Source of the DNA: Kiritimatiellia bacterium
GTDB lineage: Bacteria > Verrucomicrobiota > Kiritimatiellia > JAFGHX01
Direction: 5' to 3'
NCBI GenBank assembly: GCA_016929905.1
Contig: JAFGHX010000225.1
Location: 1 to 45,445 of the forward strand
DNA: 45,445 nt
Under the pieces are notes generated by a model. That model was not told where the DNA came from. It made no database searches and saw nothing but the letters and a program-made list of their open reading frames with translations. The stretch's first letter is position 1. Every line of letters starts with the position of its first letter. A program made the translations under genes and the position numbers. Shown in pieces: positions 23,316 through 32,218 of this stretch.

Positions 23316-25727
23316 GTGAGAAGGAGCGCTGTTCTGTGTGTGCCGATCGTGCTGCTGTTGAGTGCCGTTACGCTCGTTGCCCAGGCGCCGCAGGACGCGG
23401 GTTCGCCTGCCGCGGCGGGGCAGGGCCAGCCGAACATACCGCTTCTGGCGACTACCGGCGTCCCGGCCGGTCCGCCGGAATCGGTGCTCGCCAAAGGCGC
23501 CTTCCTGCATGTGCGCCTGAACAATGTCGAGAAGCTGGCCCATGATCTGGACGCGCTGGTGGCCTCGTTCTTGCCCGACCAAGCCATGCCCGCCGCGATG
23601 CAGCCCATTCTCGACTCGCCCCAACCGTTGCTCGCCTTTCTCGGGCAGCAGTCGATCGGGCAACCGCTGTCGGCCGACGCGGTTGCCGTCATGTTCGGGA
23701 TCGACGTGCGGCGCCCGATCGCACTGACCTACTACCCCGCCCAGAAGGGCTTCGATTTCGTGCTGTGCCTGCCGATGGCCGACGGCCGGACGCTGACCGG
23801 CATGCTGTTGAACATTTTGAAGCCGACCACCTACGAGAAGACCGAACTCAACGGGCAGCCGTGCTACCACGTCGTACCGGGCCAAGGGAAGATGCGGCGT
23901 GATCTGTATGTGGTCTGTTCGACGGAGTCGGCCTATTTCTGCAGCTCGCCCGCCGTCGCGGGGCTGCTCGCGGCAGGCGGCCCCCAGCAGCGGCTCGCCC
24001 AATCGGACTTCGTCCCGACAGCCGTCGCGCTGTGCGGGGAGCGGGACGTGGCCGTCGTGCTGGATGCCGCGCTGCTGAAGCAGTTCCTGCCCGTCCTCGA
24101 GCAGCAGTTGGGGACGATTCGGCCCGAGACGATCGCGAAGATGCGCAGTGCGCTCAGCGGCAGGATACCCGAGGCACAGCAACTCCAGATCGACTGGCAG
24201 ATTCGCTCGCGCCTGGGCCTGTCCGGCCTGGACGAGTTGCTGGACTACGTGGAGTGCTTCGGGACGGCCACCTATGAAGTGCTGGCGAAAGAGCTGATTC
24301 GTCAACTCGCGGCGGCTCAGGGCTTGTCGTTCGCGCTGGACCTGGGTGCCAGGCACCAGGCCCTGAGCGTGGCGGTCTTCTCCGAGACGATTCGGCCGGC
24401 CGCCTGTACCCGGCCGCTCCCGATGCGGGACGTGAAGAAGGCCATGGCCATGCTGCCCGGTGCGCGCTACGCGATGTGGGCCCACGGCCGCCGCCCGAAG
24501 CGCCAGACCGCTGCGGCGTTGAACGACTGGCTCGATCTGTTGGCCGCGCGGCTGAGCGCGAAAGAACTGAGCGCACCGGCGGTTTCGGCGTTCATCGCGT
24601 ATATGCGCGGCTCCGTGCCCGGCCAACCGATGGGTGCCGAGTCGGACTGGACCGTCAACACCGGGCTCACGCCCGCGGCGGCGGCTCCGCAAGCGTACGA
24701 GTCTCTTGAGCAGTTCTGGACCGCACTCGGCCAGGGCGTTGTGGTGCCCGCAACGGTCGGCGTCATGTCCACTGAAGGATGCCGGCCCGGATTCCTGGAG
24801 GCCTATTTCCGGGCCGAAACCGACGCGTTGGAACGCAACGAACAGTTGTACCGGCAGTTCGTACGCGCCGCCGGCAGCCGCGAGCCCTGGCTCCGGCGCG
24901 AAGTCCGGTTTCGGGCCGAGCCCGCGGGCGGCGGCGTCAGCCGCTTGGTGTTCGACCGTGCGTACGTGACGCAGTCCGGCGTCTTCGGGTATGACCAGCA
25001 CGAACTGGTCAACCGCCGCGTGCTCTTCTGTAAGGAGGCCGGCAACCGCATGTTTGTGCATCACGGCGCGACGGGCGCCGAATGGCTGCAGGGCCCCGAC
25101 CTGGGCAAGGAGACGCCTCTGCGTGCGGCCGTGCTCGCGTTGCTCGAGAACGTGCCGGCCGAGGCGAACACCCTGCAGATCCTCCATCACTATCGGCTGG
25201 CGGAGGAAGTGTTGGCCCTGCTTGAGACCTTCGAGGAACTGATCCACAAGGAGAACGACGCCTGCCTCGCGAAGGCCAAGGAGTTGCTGGCCAGCCAGCC
25301 GCCGGACGAGGCCGCGGAGAGCATCGGCCGCATGTTGTTGCCGATGTCGCTGGTTTCGGTCAACCGGGACCCAGCCTCCGGCGAACTCTACGGCGTACTG
25401 CCCGGCAATCTCGCGTTCCCGCGGCCGAAACTCATGCCGGCGGTTCGGGCTCTGTGCGCCGAATATCTGGGCAAGAGCGAATCCGTCGGGGGCGGGTTGG
25501 CCTACACGCGCGTCGTGCCGGGCAGGTTTGAAGCCGCGTCCGTCAACAGCACGGAGGGGCTTGCCTTGCTGGTGAAGACGGCGGTAAACGCGTTCCACGC
25601 CCGCTACGCGGCGTCACCCGAAGCGCAGCAGGCGTTGGGCTTGCTGCTCCGCACGCCGCGCGATACGACGGTGAACAAACAGCACGCGCTCGTGGTCAAT
25701 CCGATGTGGCAGGCGTTCGTCCGGTAG
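23316..25727 (+). CDS. Large secreted protein of unknown function
   Basis: 803 residues. The first 23 residues form a clear signal peptide (RRSAVLCVPIVLLLSAVTLVAQA), so the protein is exported. The rest is alpha/beta, without membrane helices, repeats or a recognisable catalytic motif; alternating segments such as LAKGAFLHVRLNNVEKLAHDL and SADAVAVMFGIDVRRP resemble large uncharacterised periplasmic proteins of planctomycete-like bacteria. GTG at 23316 is the start, with AAAGGAG seven bases upstream. A weak promoter (TTGCGT at 23227-23232, 18 nt, CATGAT at 23251-23256) precedes it. The end overlaps the convergent CvpA-like gene by 32 bp. I do not assign a function. Confidence 0.85.
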   Translation: MRRSAVLCVPIVLLLSAVTLVAQAPQDAGSPAAAGQGQPNIPLLATTGVPAGPPESVLAKGAFLHVRLNNVEKLAHDLDALVASFLPDQAMPAAMQPILDSPQPLLAFLGQQSIGQPLSADAVAVMFGIDVRRPIALTYYPAQKGFDFVLCLPMADGRTLTGMLLNILKPTTYEKTELNGQPCYHVVPGQGKMRRDLYVVCSTESAYFCSSPAVAGLLAAGGPQQRLAQSDFVPTAVALCGERDVAVVLDAALLKQFLPVLEQQLGTIRPETIAKMRSALSGRIPEAQQLQIDWQIRSRLGLSGLDELLDYVECFGTATYEVLAKELIRQLAAAQGLSFALDLGARHQALSVAVFSETIRPAACTRPLPMRDVKKAMAMLPGARYAMWAHGRRPKRQTAAALNDWLDLLAARLSAKELSAPAVSAFIAYMRGSVPGQPMGAESDWTVNTGLTPAAAAPQAYESLEQFWTALGQGVVVPATVGVMSTEGCRPGFLEAYFRAETDALERNEQLYRQFVRAAGSREPWLRREVRFRAEPAGGGVSRLVFDRAYVTQSGVFGYDQHELVNRRVLFCKEAGNRMFVHHGATGAEWLQGPDLGKETPLRAAVLALLENVPAEANTLQILHHYRLAEEVLALLETFEELIHKENDACLAKAKELLASQPPDEAAESIGRMLLPMSLVSVNRDPASGELYGVLPGNLAFPRPKLMPAVRALCAEYLGKSESVGGGLAYTRVVPGRFEAASVNSTEGLALLVKTAVNAFHARYAASPEAQQALGLLLRTPRDTTVNKQHALVVNPMWQAFVR

Positions 25728-26715
25728 TCGCGCGCTCGTTGTTCAGCCGCCGATTCCGGCGCGCGTCCTCGCACAGCGCCGCTAGATCGAGCCCGGCCAG
25801 CGTCTCGCGCAGTCCGGCGTCCGTCAGCAGCGCCTTGAACGACGGCTCTTCGCCAATCTGGTACAACGCGCTGAGCGAGCCTTCGCTGATCCGAATGACG
25901 AGCGCGAGAATGCGATCGTCATTCAGTACACGCTGTACCGCGGCGTTGTCGCGCAGCCGGCGCAGCGCGGCGTTCTTCTCGATCAGTGCCGCGCTCTCGT
26001 CCTCCGGCAGGTTGAGCAGTTCGACCATGGCCGCAATCTGCGCCAGCGTCTGCTGGGTCCCCGCCTTCTCCGCCAGGAAATCCTTTGAGCGCGTCCAGCC
26101 CTGCCGGACGTTGCCCAGAAATTCCGCCTGCCGCGCCATGACTTCGCCCAACGCCGCCGGTTCCGGCTGCCCGTCCGGGCAGCGCGGCCGGCCCGTGCCG
26201 GCCGCCGCCTCGCGCGCGGGCGGCGCAGGAATGAAGTATCTCAGAATCAGGCTCTGCTGGCAGACCGGGTCGCGAATCGGCGACAGCGCGGCCAGGTTCG
26301 CCATGAAATCGACGACCAGAATCGCGCCCGCCCAGAAAGCCAGCATCAGCAGCACGCAGAGCGCGCGGTCCGCCGCGCGGGGCAGCCGCCCTTTCCCGCC
26401 CGCGCGCGCTTCGCGCGCGCGGGCATACCGGCGCGCGACCCTGCGCAGCAGCCAGCCACTGAGCAGGAAGAACACCAGCACGGTGAGGACGCTGGTCAGC
26501 ACGAAGCAGAGGATGACGTTGCGCGACAGCAGCGGCAGGATACGGGCAGCCAGGAACTGAACACTCCCGCTGGCCAGCATGCCGACGGCTATGGCCGCGC
26601 TGCGCTGCATATTCCGCGCAAACGAACTCCCCAGAATGCGCCAGGAGATGAAGACCGTATAGCCGAGCAGCAGCAGCTCGAACGCTTTGAGGGCGATACT
26701 CACGACACGCGGCAT
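25696..26715 (-). CDS. CvpA-like multi-helix membrane protein
   Basis: 339 residues. Four hydrophobic helices lie at about 8-27, 39-60, 66-92 and 116-141, the number and spacing seen in CvpA/colicin-V-production-like membrane proteins, although sequence resemblance is weak. The second half is soluble, mostly helical and charged (AEKAGTQQTLAQIAAMVELLNLPEDES, ALIEKNAALRRLRDNAAVQRVL). It overlaps the convergent secreted-protein gene by 32 bp at the 3' end, so each gene's tail is antisense to the other. Its last residues, within the overlap, are low in order (RRNRRLNNERATTGRTPATSD). Function not known. Confidence 0.72.
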   Translation of the reverse strand: MPRVVSIALKAFELLLLGYTVFISWRILGSSFARNMQRSAAIAVGMLASGSVQFLAARILPLLSRNVILCFVLTSVLTVLVFFLLSGWLLRRVARRYARAREARAGGKGRLPRAADRALCVLLMLAFWAGAILVVDFMANLAALSPIRDPVCQQSLILRYFIPAPPAREAAAGTGRPRCPDGQPEPAALGEVMARQAEFLGNVRQGWTRSKDFLAEKAGTQQTLAQIAAMVELLNLPEDESAALIEKNAALRRLRDNAAVQRVLNDDRILALVIRISEGSLSALYQIGEEPSFKALLTDAGLRETLAGLDLAALCEDARRNRRLNNERATTGRTPATSD

Positions 26716-26792
26716 GATACCGGATCGCCCATTGCCCGGCCAGTCGTTTCACGAGGAGGGCCGCGCCGACCTCGGACGGGCGGATTCCGATC

Positions 26793-27248
26793 TCAGTCCG
26801 CCTGCACCGCTTTGAGCAGGCTTTCGACGTGCGCGACGTAGGCCGCCGGTCCGCCCTGCCGATAGCCGGTGCGAGCCATCACCTTGCCGCCGGCGTCCAG
26901 CAGCAGGACGGTCGGGAACCCCTTCACCTCATACGTCTGCATCAGGCGCTTGTTCTGATCGGCCAGTTCGCGAGGCTGTTCGGTATTGGCCGGGAAATCC
27001 GCCACGAACAGCACCACATTCTTTTTCGCCCACTGTTGCCAATCCGCGCGGCTGAAGACCTCCCGGTCCAGGCGCATGCACCACCCGCACCAATCGGAGC
27101 CCGAAAAATCGGCCAGAATCGGCAGATTCTTCTCTCGTGCGAGCTGTTTGGCCTTTTCGAAATCCTGAATCCAGCCCTCGCCGGCGGCTTGCGCGTGCAC
27201 GGCCAGCATGAGCATGCCGGCCACGATCAGGGGGTAGCGATTCTTCAT
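26793..27248 (-). CDS. Secreted thioredoxin-family protein
   Basis: 151 residues with a signal peptide (1-22, cleaved near HAQA-A) and a thioredoxin_7/DsbD-gamma-like domain. The active site is SDWCGWCMRL with Cys54 and Cys57, and the cis-proline loop is KGFPTVLLLD. It should act as a periplasmic thiol reductase or chaperone of other thiols. GAGGAGG precedes the ATG at 27248 by a suitable distance. It is 77 bp from the CvpA-like gene on the same strand and may share its transcript. Divergent from the AddB/AddA chimera. Length is normal for the family. Confidence 0.92.
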   Translation of the reverse strand: MKNRYPLIVAGMLMLAVHAQAAGEGWIQDFEKAKQLAREKNLPILADFSGSDWCGWCMRLDREVFSRADWQQWAKKNVVLFVADFPANTEQPRELADQNKRLMQTYEVKGFPTVLLLDAGGKVMARTGYRQGGPAAYVAHVESLLKAVQAD

Positions 27249-27368
27249 GTTCTTTCCTCCTCTATGTGCTCCTTAACGGTGTAGTCGTGCGGATCGCCGA
27301 TTCATTGCGCATGTGTGGCGTCTTATTGACAGCCTGCTCCGGATGCCGCACACTTTGCGGCATTCGCC

Positions 27369-28346
27369 ATGGCCGTAACGCGTCATTTTCTGGGTTGGGA
27401 TGCGCCGTTGACGGAGCTGGCTTGCCGGTTCCTGCTGCCGGGCCGGATTTCCGGGACGGCGGACCTGGAATCGACGCTGATCGTCGTCCCGACGCGGCAG
27501 GCGGGCCGCTCGCTGCGGGAGGCGTTGGCGGCCCGGTGCGCGCGGCAGGGCGCCGCTCTGCTTTCCGCGCAGACGGTGCCCGTTCTGCCGATGCTGAGCG
27601 AACTGGACGCGTTCCAGAACACCTACCTGCCGATCAGCCTTGACGACACACTTCGCCGCCTGCCGGACCGGGCCCCGGCCGGGCCGCCCGAGGGCGGCTC
27701 AACGCACCTGGGCAGGGCGGCGTCCTTTGTTCGGGATCAGGTTGCCGGCTTCGAGGCGGGCGGCGTGGCGGACTCGGCGCGTGCTTTTCTCCGGACCGTC
27801 TACGCGGTGTATCTGTTCGATCCGGAAACGCGCGACGTACTCGATTTCGGCAGCGCGATCCATGCGCTGTTCGAGCAGGTGGAATGGATCGAGACGGCGG
27901 ATCCGGAATCGATCATCGCCGCCTGGGGTGCCACCGCCGCCGTGACCGACGAGGTGAAGCGCGACGTGTGCGAGCAGTTCCGCGCTTCGCTCCGCGCCGA
28001 AGAGGTCCGCCGCGCGCTCGCGCGGCCCCCGGGCAACGTCGGCCTCTGGCGTGAGAAACGGTTCGAGATCGTGAATCGCGACGGGTGGGTGACCGGCGCT
28101 TTCGACCGGGTCACCATTCGGCGCGACGCCGGCGGGCGGCCGGTGCAGGCCGAGATCATGGATTTCAAGAGCAACCGCATCGCGACCGAGCAGGAATTGG
28201 ATCGCGCCGTACGGCAGTACCGGGAACAGTTGCTGCTTTACGGCCAGGCGCTCGCCCAGATCCTCAGGCTGGACCGCACCGCTATTGAGACGCGTATCCT
28301 CTTTACCCGCGCCGGACGGGTCCGCCAGATCCCCGCCCAACCCTAG
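27369..28346 (+). CDS. AddB N-terminus joined to AddA-type C-terminal nuclease: PD-(D/E)XK protein
   Basis: 325 residues, apparently a chimera. Residues 1-75 (HFLGWDAPLTELACRFLL, LIVVPTRQAGRSLREALA) look like the start of AddB-type repair proteins. Residues 158-325 look like the RecB/AddA nuclease end: FGSAIHALFEQVEW (His165), GAFDRV (Asp246), IMDFKSN (Asp265, Lys267) and YREQLLLYGQAL (Gln287, Tyr291). The whole middle, both helicase domains with their Walker motifs, is missing, and residues 80-155 match nothing I recognise. The reading frame is intact with normal codon bias. Either an internal deletion collapsed an addBA operon and left an open frame, or this is a genuine small nuclease. A weak promoter (TTGACA at 27326-27331) precedes it. 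Confidence 0.72.
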   Translation: MAVTRHFLGWDAPLTELACRFLLPGRISGTADLESTLIVVPTRQAGRSLREALAARCARQGAALLSAQTVPVLPMLSELDAFQNTYLPISLDDTLRRLPDRAPAGPPEGGSTHLGRAASFVRDQVAGFEAGGVADSARAFLRTVYAVYLFDPETRDVLDFGSAIHALFEQVEWIETADPESIIAAWGATAAVTDEVKRDVCEQFRASLRAEEVRRALARPPGNVGLWREKRFEIVNRDGWVTGAFDRVTIRRDAGGRPVQAEIMDFKSNRIATEQELDRAVRQYREQLLLYGQALAQILRLDRTAIETRILFTRAGRVRQIPAQP

Positions 28347-28370
28347 CCACTCCGAGGTAAACTCTGTCGT

Positions 28371-28387
28371 AAACTTTGCGCAAGTTT
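28371..28387. terminator. Short hairpin after the nuclease gene
   Basis: AAACTT (28371-28376) pairs with AAGTTT (28382-28387) around TGCGC. It lies 25 nt after the stop codon. It is AT-rich, without T-tract, and its palindromic form could equally be an operator for the next gene. Confidence 0.3.
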
Positions 28388-28436
28388 GTCCGACTCCAGT
28401 ATTGTCTTGCACGCGATTCGTGTTTAAGCTGTCCCC

Positions 28437-31400
28437 ATGAGCGATACAGGTACCGATCGCCGCGACCAGGACGAGCCGCCGCCCATCCCGTTGGAGGATT
28501 CCGGGCCCGGCGCCGAGGATGCGGAGCCGCCGCCCATTCCGCCGCAAGAGGATCCGCCCGCTTCGGACGGGGGCGGGGCCGACAACGACGAGGCCGACTA
28601 CCGGCATGCGCGGGAGCAGGCTGCGGCGGTTATGGGCGAGCGTGGGCTCGACGGCGCGATAGACGCCTACTATGCCTACTCGGACTATGTCGAGAAGCAT
28701 CCGAACGGCCGGCATGTCGAGGAGGCCAGGCTCGTGCTGGAGCGTGAGCTGGAGTATCTGCATACGGTCCTCTATTTCCGGCAGCACATGGAAGAGAAGA
28801 ATTTCGGGCCGGCCAAAGAGGCGGCGCGCGAAGTCGAAGAGAAGGCCAAAGCCATCCCGCAGCGGGCAAAGCCGATTCTCGGCGTGGGGCCCACCCACGA
28901 AGAGGTGTTGGCCGAGGTGCACCGGGGGCGCGAGCGCATCAAGGGCGTTGAGGCGGAAGTCGCCAAACTGCTGGAGTCCGCCAAGGCGGCGGAGGCGGAG
29001 GGCAACTTCGCCGAAGCCCGGCAGTTGCTCGCGCAGGCCGAGCAGACGTATCCGAACCGGGAAGACTGCCGCGCGGCGATGGAGCGGGTGCGCGGCAAGA
29101 TCCAGGACGACTCGCAGCCGTTCCAGCTCTTCGTGAAGCAACTGAGCGAGGCCGTCAAGCACTTCGATCAGAAACGCCTCCGCTCCTGTCGCACGGCGGT
29201 AGACGAACTCGCGGCTTTGCGCGATACGTTCCAGTTCGGCGCGAGCGGCAGCGGGGCGCAACAGTGGGAAAAGGCCTGCGCGGCCCTGGCGAAGCTGGCC
29301 GAGAAGCTGGGCGCCAAAGAAGCGGAACTCGCCGAACTGGGGCAGCGGGCCAAAGAGGCGGACGCGAACGGCGATGACAAGACGTGTCGCCAGATCGCGG
29401 CTCAGGCGCAGAAGCTGACGGTCGAGGAACTGGGGTTCGAGGCGCTTTTGAAGAAGGGACACGGCGCCGGGCGCGCGGTGAATAAGCGGCGCCTGCTCGA
29501 CGTCGCCGTGATCGTCGTCGTGCTGCTGCTGCTGGCGGGCACCTCGATCTTCGGGTTCCGGTTCTTCCGTTCGTGGCAGCTCAAACGCCGGTTGGCGGCC
29601 GCGCTGGAGTCCGGTGATGGCGAGGCGGTCGCCGCCGTCGCCGCGGTGCTCGAGCAGAAGTATCCGCAGTCGAAAGCGTATATGGAGGGCCGTGCGGCCT
29701 ATCAGGCGCAGTTGGCGAAAACGAAGGAAGCGTTTCTGGCCGAGTTCTACGCCGAGAACTGGGAGAAGGTGAAGGCCAAGAGCCGGGCGGCTGACGCCTC
29801 GGCGGTGAAGGGCCGGTGGGAACAGGCCTCCGCCGAGTACGACGCGGCGACCAAGCTGCTGGCCGACACGATTGCCGGCGCCGACGAGGCGCACCAGAAG
29901 GTGTTGTTCGAGAAAGCGCAGGCCGAGGGCAAGCAGAACCTCGAGAACAAGGCCTGGGATGCGGCTATCGCCGCGTTCGAACGGGCCATGAAGGTGCCCG
30001 GCTGCGAGCAGGACCCGGTCACCCGCGAATGGCTGGCGGAGGCGCGGACGGGGAAGATCCGGTCCCAGGCGGTTGCCGCGTTCGACAAGGCCATGGCCGA
30101 AGGCGATGAGAGCGCGGCGCGCGGTGAATGGGACGTCGCCGTCGCCGCCTACGAGCGCGCCGTTGCGGTGAAGGGCTACGAGAACCACGTGACGGCGCAG
30201 GCCCGCCTGAAAGAGACGCGGGTCAAGCGCGAACTGGCCGTGGCCGAAGCCGCCTACCAGACCGCCATGTCACAGGCCAAGACCGCCGTCGAGGCGGCGG
30301 ATTGGGATTCGGCTGTCTCCGCGTTCGAGGCGGCGTTGAAAGCCGACGGCTATGCGAAGGACCCCGCCGCGAACAAGGGCCTGTGCGATGCGCTCATCGC
30401 GAAGGGGCGCAAGCTTGCCGCCGCCGCGAAGTCGACGGAGGGCTGGGACCAGGCGATTGCGGTTTTCGAGCGGGTCCGGCAACTCGACCCCCAGAACACG
30501 GAGGTCTCACGGCTAATACGGGGTACGCGCGTCGACCAGATCCTGGCCGAGGCGGGGGCGGCCAGGGCCAAGAACCAGTGGAACGCTGTGCTCGACGTCG
30601 CCGGGAAGGCGCTCGAATTCGATCCCGATTCTCAGAAGGCGAAAGCTCTGAAGGCAGCCGCCGAGGACGCACTGCGCACGCGGGTCAAGATCGTCTCCGT
30701 GGTGAACGGCCAGCCGCTCGCCGGCGCCGAGATCGCGATCAACGGGCAGCTCCAGAAACAGCGCACCCCGGCCGTATTCCTCATCCAGCGGAACCGGCCC
30801 TACAGGGTCCGGCTCGTCATGGCTCCGAAGGATGACATCTGGTACGTCCCGTTTGACCAGGTGTTCCGCATGCAGGGTTGGGGGGAGGAGACGCTGAAGG
30901 GCGAGCTCAAGAGCCTGCGGGATCTGGTCCCGGTCGCCGACGCGGCTTACGCCGCATTGGACGGCTTGGCGGACGGCAGCCAGGCGGCTCAGGAACGGCA
31001 GCGTGAGACCGCCGTCGAGTGGAAAATGCCGCTCGAGGTGCAGACACGGCGCAGTGGTATCCGGCTGCGTCTGATTCCGGCCGGTTCATTCACGATGGGC
31101 AGTTCGCCGCTCGAGAAGGAGCGGACGGACGACGAGGCCCAGATCCAGGCCCGTTTCTCCTATCCGTTCTACATGGCGGCCTACGAAGTCACCCGCCAGC
31201 AGTGGGTACGGGTGATGGGGTCCGACCGACGTCGGTTTCGAGGGGTGGGCGGCGATACGCCCGTTGTCCAGGTCGGCTGGGCCGACTGCCAGGAGTTCCT
31301 GCAAAAGCTCTGCCAGCTCGAAGATGTGGAAGCCGGGGCGTACCGCCTGGCTTACGAGGCGGAATGGGAGTATGCCTGCCGGGCCGGAACGCGCACGGCA

Positions 31401-31946
31401 TTCTGCTATGGCGACAATCTGGACGCGACCCTCGCGAATTTCGACGGGCGCGTTCCTTACAAGCGGCTGGAGGACAGACGCAACCTGGCCGATGCCACGC
31501 AGCACCGCCGCAAGACCGTGTCTGTGGGTGAATTCGCGCCGAACGCCTGGGGCCTGTATGACATGCACGGGAACGTCTCCGAGTGGTGCGGCGACTGGTA
31601 CGCACCGTATCCCGCCGAGGATGTCGAGGACTACAGAGGGCCGGTCGAAGGGGACAGGCGCATCTTCCGGGGCGGGTGCTGGCGGCACTATGCGAAGTAC
31701 TGCCGCTCGGCAGACCGCCGCAAGGACCGTGAGGTCCATCAAGGGGACGATCTCGGGTTCCGGATGGTGCGCGTGCTCAGAGAAGAATCGCCTTGGCCGC
31801 CCCCGCCGGAGAAGGAAGAGGAAACCAAACCGGCGGAGAAGGCGGCCGGACCGAGCCGGGCGAAGATCCGGAAGAGCCGGGGGCCGGCCCCGGCTCCCGC
31901 TCCTGCGGAGAAGCCGGCGGCGCAGCCGGAAGGCGAGGCGAAGTAG
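28437..31946 (+). CDS. TPR-like membrane protein with C-terminal FGE-sulfatase-type domain
   Basis: 1169 residues. A Pro/acid-rich N-terminus (1-50) and a helical cytoplasmic part lead to one membrane helix at about 350-372. Next come at least six TPR-like repeats (about 450-740), each with a core like WDxAVxAFERAxxxxGY. A beta domain follows (745-830, VNGQPLAGAEIAINGQ, PEGA-like). An FGE-sulfatase/SUMF1-type domain (about 874-1118) has PAGSFTMGS, YRLAYEAEWEYACRAGT, NAWGLYDMHGNVSEWC and LGFRMVR. Where true formylglycine-generating enzymes have two catalytic cysteines, this one reads RGGCWRHYAKYCR: the second is kept but the first position appears to be His. It is probably a binding paralogue rather than a sulfatase maturase. 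A Lys/Pro/Ala-rich tail ends it. The start ATG lacks a ribosome site. Confidence 0.9.
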   Translation: MSDTGTDRRDQDEPPPIPLEDSGPGAEDAEPPPIPPQEDPPASDGGGADNDEADYRHAREQAAAVMGERGLDGAIDAYYAYSDYVEKHPNGRHVEEARLVLERELEYLHTVLYFRQHMEEKNFGPAKEAAREVEEKAKAIPQRAKPILGVGPTHEEVLAEVHRGRERIKGVEAEVAKLLESAKAAEAEGNFAEARQLLAQAEQTYPNREDCRAAMERVRGKIQDDSQPFQLFVKQLSEAVKHFDQKRLRSCRTAVDELAALRDTFQFGASGSGAQQWEKACAALAKLAEKLGAKEAELAELGQRAKEADANGDDKTCRQIAAQAQKLTVEELGFEALLKKGHGAGRAVNKRRLLDVAVIVVVLLLLAGTSIFGFRFFRSWQLKRRLAAALESGDGEAVAAVAAVLEQKYPQSKAYMEGRAAYQAQLAKTKEAFLAEFYAENWEKVKAKSRAADASAVKGRWEQASAEYDAATKLLADTIAGADEAHQKVLFEKAQAEGKQNLENKAWDAAIAAFERAMKVPGCEQDPVTREWLAEARTGKIRSQAVAAFDKAMAEGDESAARGEWDVAVAAYERAVAVKGYENHVTAQARLKETRVKRELAVAEAAYQTAMSQAKTAVEAADWDSAVSAFEAALKADGYAKDPAANKGLCDALIAKGRKLAAAAKSTEGWDQAIAVFERVRQLDPQNTEVSRLIRGTRVDQILAEAGAARAKNQWNAVLDVAGKALEFDPDSQKAKALKAAAEDALRTRVKIVSVVNGQPLAGAEIAINGQLQKQRTPAVFLIQRNRPYRVRLVMAPKDDIWYVPFDQVFRMQGWGEETLKGELKSLRDLVPVADAAYAALDGLADGSQAAQERQRETAVEWKMPLEVQTRRSGIRLRLIPAGSFTMGSSPLEKERTDDEAQIQARFSYPFYMAAYEVTRQQWVRVMGSDRRRFRGVGGDTPVVQVGWADCQEFLQKLCQLEDVEAGAYRLAYEAEWEYACRAGTRTAFCYGDNLDATLANFDGRVPYKRLEDRRNLADATQHRRKTVSVGEFAPNAWGLYDMHGNVSEWCGDWYAPYPAEDVEDYRGPVEGDRRIFRGGCWRHYAKYCRSADRRKDREVHQGDDLGFRMVRVLREESPWPPPPEKEEETKPAEKAAGPSRAKIRKSRGPAPAPAPAEKPAAQPEGEAK

Positions 31947-31948
31947 GC

Positions 31949-32200
31949 ATGCCGATCTACGAGTATGGTTGTGCGAAGTGCGGACATCAGTTCGAGGTGC
32001 TCGTCCGCGCGGAGGGGGACATTCCCCTCCGGTGCCCGACATGCGGCGGGCGCAGACTGGCCAAGGCGTTCTCCAGCTTCGCAGTCGCCTCCGTGCCCGC
32101 GGGCCGGGCGTCGCCCGCGTGCTCGGCCTGTCCCGCTTCCGGCACCGCGTGTCCCGGCCACCCGGGTGCCGGCGGGGCGTGCCCCATCACCCGGCGCTGA
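31949..32200 (+). CDS. FmdB-type small zinc-ribbon protein
   Basis: 83 residues beginning MPIYEYGCAKCGHQFEVLV, the hallmark of the FmdB/CxxC_CxxC_SSSS family. Cys8/Cys11 and Cys29/Cys32 form the ribbon, followed by FSSF. The tail has four more cysteines (58, 61, 68, 78), more than usual. It begins two bases after the stop of the FGE-domain gene, so the two are cotranscribed. FmdB was first linked to formamidase gene control, but the general role of the family is unknown. Convergent with the sugar ABC operon, whose last gene ends 18 bp away. Confidence 0.88.
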   Translation: MPIYEYGCAKCGHQFEVLVRAEGDIPLRCPTCGGRRLAKAFSSFAVASVPAGRASPACSACPASGTACPGHPGAGGACPITRR

Positions 32201-32218
32201 GCTTTCCCTGCGGGCCGG

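Noticed and set aside
22629..25598. 989-aa open frame on the minus strand opposite the secreted-protein gene
   Set aside because: Arg/His/Gly-rich translation without domains, no ribosome site; it is the antisense shadow of the G/C-third-position bias in 23316-25727.
27699..30188. 829-aa minus-strand open frame
   Set aside because: Opposite to the nuclease and TPR-FGE genes, both of which have clear domain motifs; composition is that of a shadow.
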